From contig NZ_CP021422.1 of assembly GCF_002201475.1 (NCBI RefSeq), positions 2,604,001 through 2,668,000 on the forward strand: a DNA stretch of 64,000 bases, read 5' to 3'. The notes below the pieces were generated by a model, which made no database searches, was not told where the DNA came from, and worked only from the letters and a program-made list of their open reading frames with translations. Numbering within the stretch: position 1 is the stretch's first letter; each line of letters starts with the position of its first letter. Made by a program: the position numbers and the translations under genes. The stretch is from Acutalibacter muris (lineage in GTDB: Bacteria; Bacillota; Clostridia; Oscillospirales; Acutalibacteraceae). Positions 62,336 to 64,000 of this stretch are shown piece by piece.

Positions 62336-62644
62336 TCAGACCTCCCCCATCAGCAGAAGCTTTTTGGCAATACTTCTCGCATCCACCTGGTACTGGCCGC
62401 TCTGCACCTCCTGACGAAGGGCGTTCAGCGTGCCGGTGGTGGTGGCCGTGCGCACCTCCTGTGAGAGCTTCCCCTGCAGCTCCATCTTCATGGGGTCCTC
62501 GCCCTCCCGGGTGGACAGGGTCACCTGGTCAAACTTCTCGGCAGAGGGGCCGGGCTTGACGGGGCTGCCGCCATAGCTGCGGGGCTGGTTCACCCTCCTG
62601 GAGCCGGCGGGACTGATGGGGTTGATATTGGACATATTGATCAT
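62336..62644 (-). CDS. flgM: Anti-sigma-28 factor FlgM
   Basis: FlgM holds sigma-28 inactive until exported through the finished hook. The 102-residue protein has the family's C-terminal sigma-binding helices (LNALRQEVQSGQYQVDARSI followed by AKKLLLMGEV) and a disordered N-terminal half. GAGGG precedes the ATG at 62644; an ATG three codons later is also possible. A sigma-28 promoter lies upstream. Confidence 0.92.
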   Translation of the reverse strand: MINMSNINPISPAGSRRVNQPRSYGGSPVKPGPSAEKFDQVTLSTREGEDPMKMELQGKLSQEVRTATTTGTLNALRQEVQSGQYQVDARSIAKKLLLMGEV

Positions 62645-62696
62645 TTGACATCCCTCTTTTCTGGTTGGGGGGTATGGTTTTCGATTCCTCTAAATA

Positions 62697-62742
62697 AAAT
62701 ATCGGATGAGCCCCGGAAAAATTAAGGGGTCCTCCGATATTT
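62697..62742 (-). terminator. Inverted repeat serving as cheB terminator and overlapping the flgM promoter
   Basis: AAATATCGGA (62697-62706) and TCCGATATTT (62733-62742) are perfect inverted copies with further CCCC/GGGG pairing inside. On the minus strand the stem is followed by TATTTAG, after the cheB stop. Confidence 0.65.
62699..62725 (-). promoter_or_regulatory. Predicted sigma-28 promoter of the flgM-flgN-flgK operon
   Basis: On the minus strand TTAA (62722-62725), exactly 15 bases, TCCGATAT (62699-62706). The consensus is TAAA-N15-GCCGATAW. It reads into flgM about 55 bp downstream. Confidence 0.65.
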
Positions 62743-62800
62743 CTTCAACTTTATTTATTCTATATATTGTGGTCCGGCTGCTTCAGCCTCAATTTTTGGC

Positions 62801-63847
62801 TTACTTGCCGGCCTGAAGGCTTCTTAGCAGCACGCCTGCCACACGCTCTATGCTGGCCTGCTCGCACACCGCGCCCTTTTCATAGGCCACGCCGGGCATA
62901 CCGTATACCACGCAGGACTCCTTATCCTGGCCGATAGTGTAAGCCCCCCGCCGCCGCATACGCAGGAGCCCCTCGGCCCCGTCGGCGCCCATGCCCGTAA
63001 GGATTATGCCCATCATCTTGCAGTGCACGTTTTCCGCCATGGACATAAACAGCGCGTCCACCGAGGGCCTGTGGCCGCTGACCTTCTCCCCGGGCGTGCA
63101 GGAGACGTAGTATTCCCCGGCCGGGTTGCGGTTTATCCGGCACTGTAAGTCCGCCGGGGCCACAAGGGCCAGACCCTTGTGCAGCTTGTCGCCGTTCACG
63201 GCCTCCCGCACCTCCATCTGGCACAGGCGGTCCAGCCGCTCGGCGTACATCTTTGTGAACCCCGGTGGCATATGCTGCACTATCACCATGGCCGGGATAT
63301 CCGCGGGCAGGCGCTTCATCACCTCGAGGGTGGCCTCTGTGCCGCCGGTGGAGGCTCCAAGGCCGATTATGTACTGCTGTGACCCCCTTATGGGCCCAAC
63401 CGTCGCCGGCACGGGCAGCTCCGGCACAGCCACCGCTCCCACCTTGGCCGGACGGCGCACCTTTGCGTGGGAGGCCTCTATCACCGCCTCGGTAAGGGAG
63501 CGCACGAACTCGTCCCGGCTCTGCACGCCGTCGGGCTTGCGCACAAAGCCCACCGCCCCCGCGTGCAGTGCGTCAAAGACCCGAAGGTTCAGCGACGACG
63601 CAAGCACCACCGGCAGCGGGTGCTGGGGCAGTATCTTCTTTAAAAACTCAATGCCCGTTATACCCGGCATCTGCACATCGCAGGTCATAACGTCCGGGTT
63701 CAGGGACTTTAGCTTATTCTCCGCGTCTATAGCGTTGATGGCGTAGCCCGCCACCTCGATGCGCGGGTCCTTTGCAAGGCCCTCCATAATGATCTTCCTG
63801 GCGATGATGGAGTCGTCCACCACCAGGACCCTTATCTTATTTGCCAA
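62801..63847 (-). CDS. cheB: Chemoreceptor methylesterase CheB
   Basis: CheB removes methyl groups from chemoreceptors. The 348-residue protein has a receiver domain with acidic Asp11-Asp12 and phospho-acceptor Asp57 (CDVQMP). The esterase domain carries the triad Ser166 (GASTGGT), His192 (QHMPPGFT) and Asp289 (GMGADG). It follows cheR by about 43 bp and ends before a hairpin terminator. Confidence 0.96.
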   Translation of the reverse strand: MANKIRVLVVDDSIIARKIIMEGLAKDPRIEVAGYAINAIDAENKLKSLNPDVMTCDVQMPGITGIEFLKKILPQHPLPVVLASSLNLRVFDALHAGAVGFVRKPDGVQSRDEFVRSLTEAVIEASHAKVRRPAKVGAVAVPELPVPATVGPIRGSQQYIIGLGASTGGTEATLEVMKRLPADIPAMVIVQHMPPGFTKMYAERLDRLCQMEVREAVNGDKLHKGLALVAPADLQCRINRNPAGEYYVSCTPGEKVSGHRPSVDALFMSMAENVHCKMMGIILTGMGADGAEGLLRMRRRGAYTIGQDKESCVVYGMPGVAYEKGAVCEQASIERVAGVLLRSLQAGK

Positions 63848-63890
63848 CTTCTTTCCCCCCTGTGATTCTTGAAAAATCGCGCCCGGTCCT

Positions 63891-64000
63891 TCAGCGCTTC
63901 TGGAATATAGAGGTCGCCACCCGGGTATAGGGCGTGTCAGGCGGCAGGTTCTCAGCCTTGCTGATGATCAGATACCCCCCGGGCACTGTGGCGTCGAACA
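63891..64000 (-). CDS. cheR: Chemoreceptor methyltransferase CheR, C-terminal end (partial)
   Basis: The last 35 codons lie inside the window; the rest continues beyond the right edge. The readable end is FDATVPGGYLIISKAENLPP and closes SIFQKR before TGA. This matches the CheR C-terminus, where a PGGYL(F/I) strand and a helix with a Tyr...SIFxK end are usual. Its place directly upstream of cheB supports the call. CheR methylates chemoreceptor glutamates. Confidence 0.85.
   Translation of the reverse strand, partial: FDATVPGGYLIISKAENLPPDTPYTRVATSIFQKR

Overview
The window comes from a GC-rich, motile, DAP-type Gram-positive bacterium, most likely a Clostridia/Oscillospirales-like Firmicute. 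The evidence is a Bacillus/Clostridium-style fla/che operon (FliY rather than a plain FliN, CheC/CheD/CheV, WhiG-type sigma-28, FliW-CsrA), many consensus sigma-A promoters with 17-bp spacers, GGAGG ribosome binding sites, a type III glutamine synthetase and an RFN (FMN) riboswitch. No tRNA, rRNA, CRISPR array, phage or insertion sequence was seen. Genus-level placement is inference.

Positions 1-18.3 kb are mostly metabolic. A minus-strand run holds carA, a carB whose product is fused to a complete diaminopimelate epimerase, a lipoprotein, a LURP-one-like protein and a second, free-standing dapF. Divergently lie a 50-codon gene and type III glutamine synthetase, then a membrane protein with a degenerate GGDEF domain. 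Next come riboflavin transporter ribU behind an FMN riboswitch, NAD(P)HX repair enzyme nnr, a duplicated CmpB-type membrane protein and a glgX-like debranching enzyme.

Positions 45.3-18.3 kb (minus strand) form one long flagellar/chemotaxis operon, in transcription order: flgB-flgC, fliE-F-G-H-I-J-K, flgD, a TIGR02530-type gene, flgE, flbD, motA, motB, fliM, fliY, cheY, fliO-P-Q-R, flhB, flhA, sigma-28, two rod genes, cheC, cheD, cheV and an EAL/HDOD protein. Internal promoters can be read before flgB, fliE, motB and the rod genes, and a terminator closes the operon at 18.3 kb.

Positions 45.6-52.3 kb form an island between flagellar blocks: a lipoprotein, an FtsA-like protein with a long tail, a chemoreceptor with an unusual two-promoter leader, an FtsE-like ABC protein whose ATPase motifs are all altered, and a divergent membrane-anchored C39-like peptidase.

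Positions 52.3-64 kb carry late flagellar genes: fliD-fliS-fliT-like, and flgM-flgN-flgK-flgL-DUF6470-fliW-csrA behind a recognisable sigma-28 promoter, then cheB and the end of cheR. A plus-strand ParA/ComFB pair sits between them. Flagellin, cheA, cheW, flhF and flhG are not in the window.

The most unusual items are the CarB-DapF fusion beside a second dapF, the apparently dead FtsE paralogue near an FtsA-like protein, the ParA-ComFB pair, duplicated CheY-binding-type motifs inside FliY, and the chemoreceptor leader. Cyclic-di-GMP-type proteins recur (degenerate GGDEF, degenerate EAL, ComFB), yet none looks like an active cyclase or phosphodiesterase.
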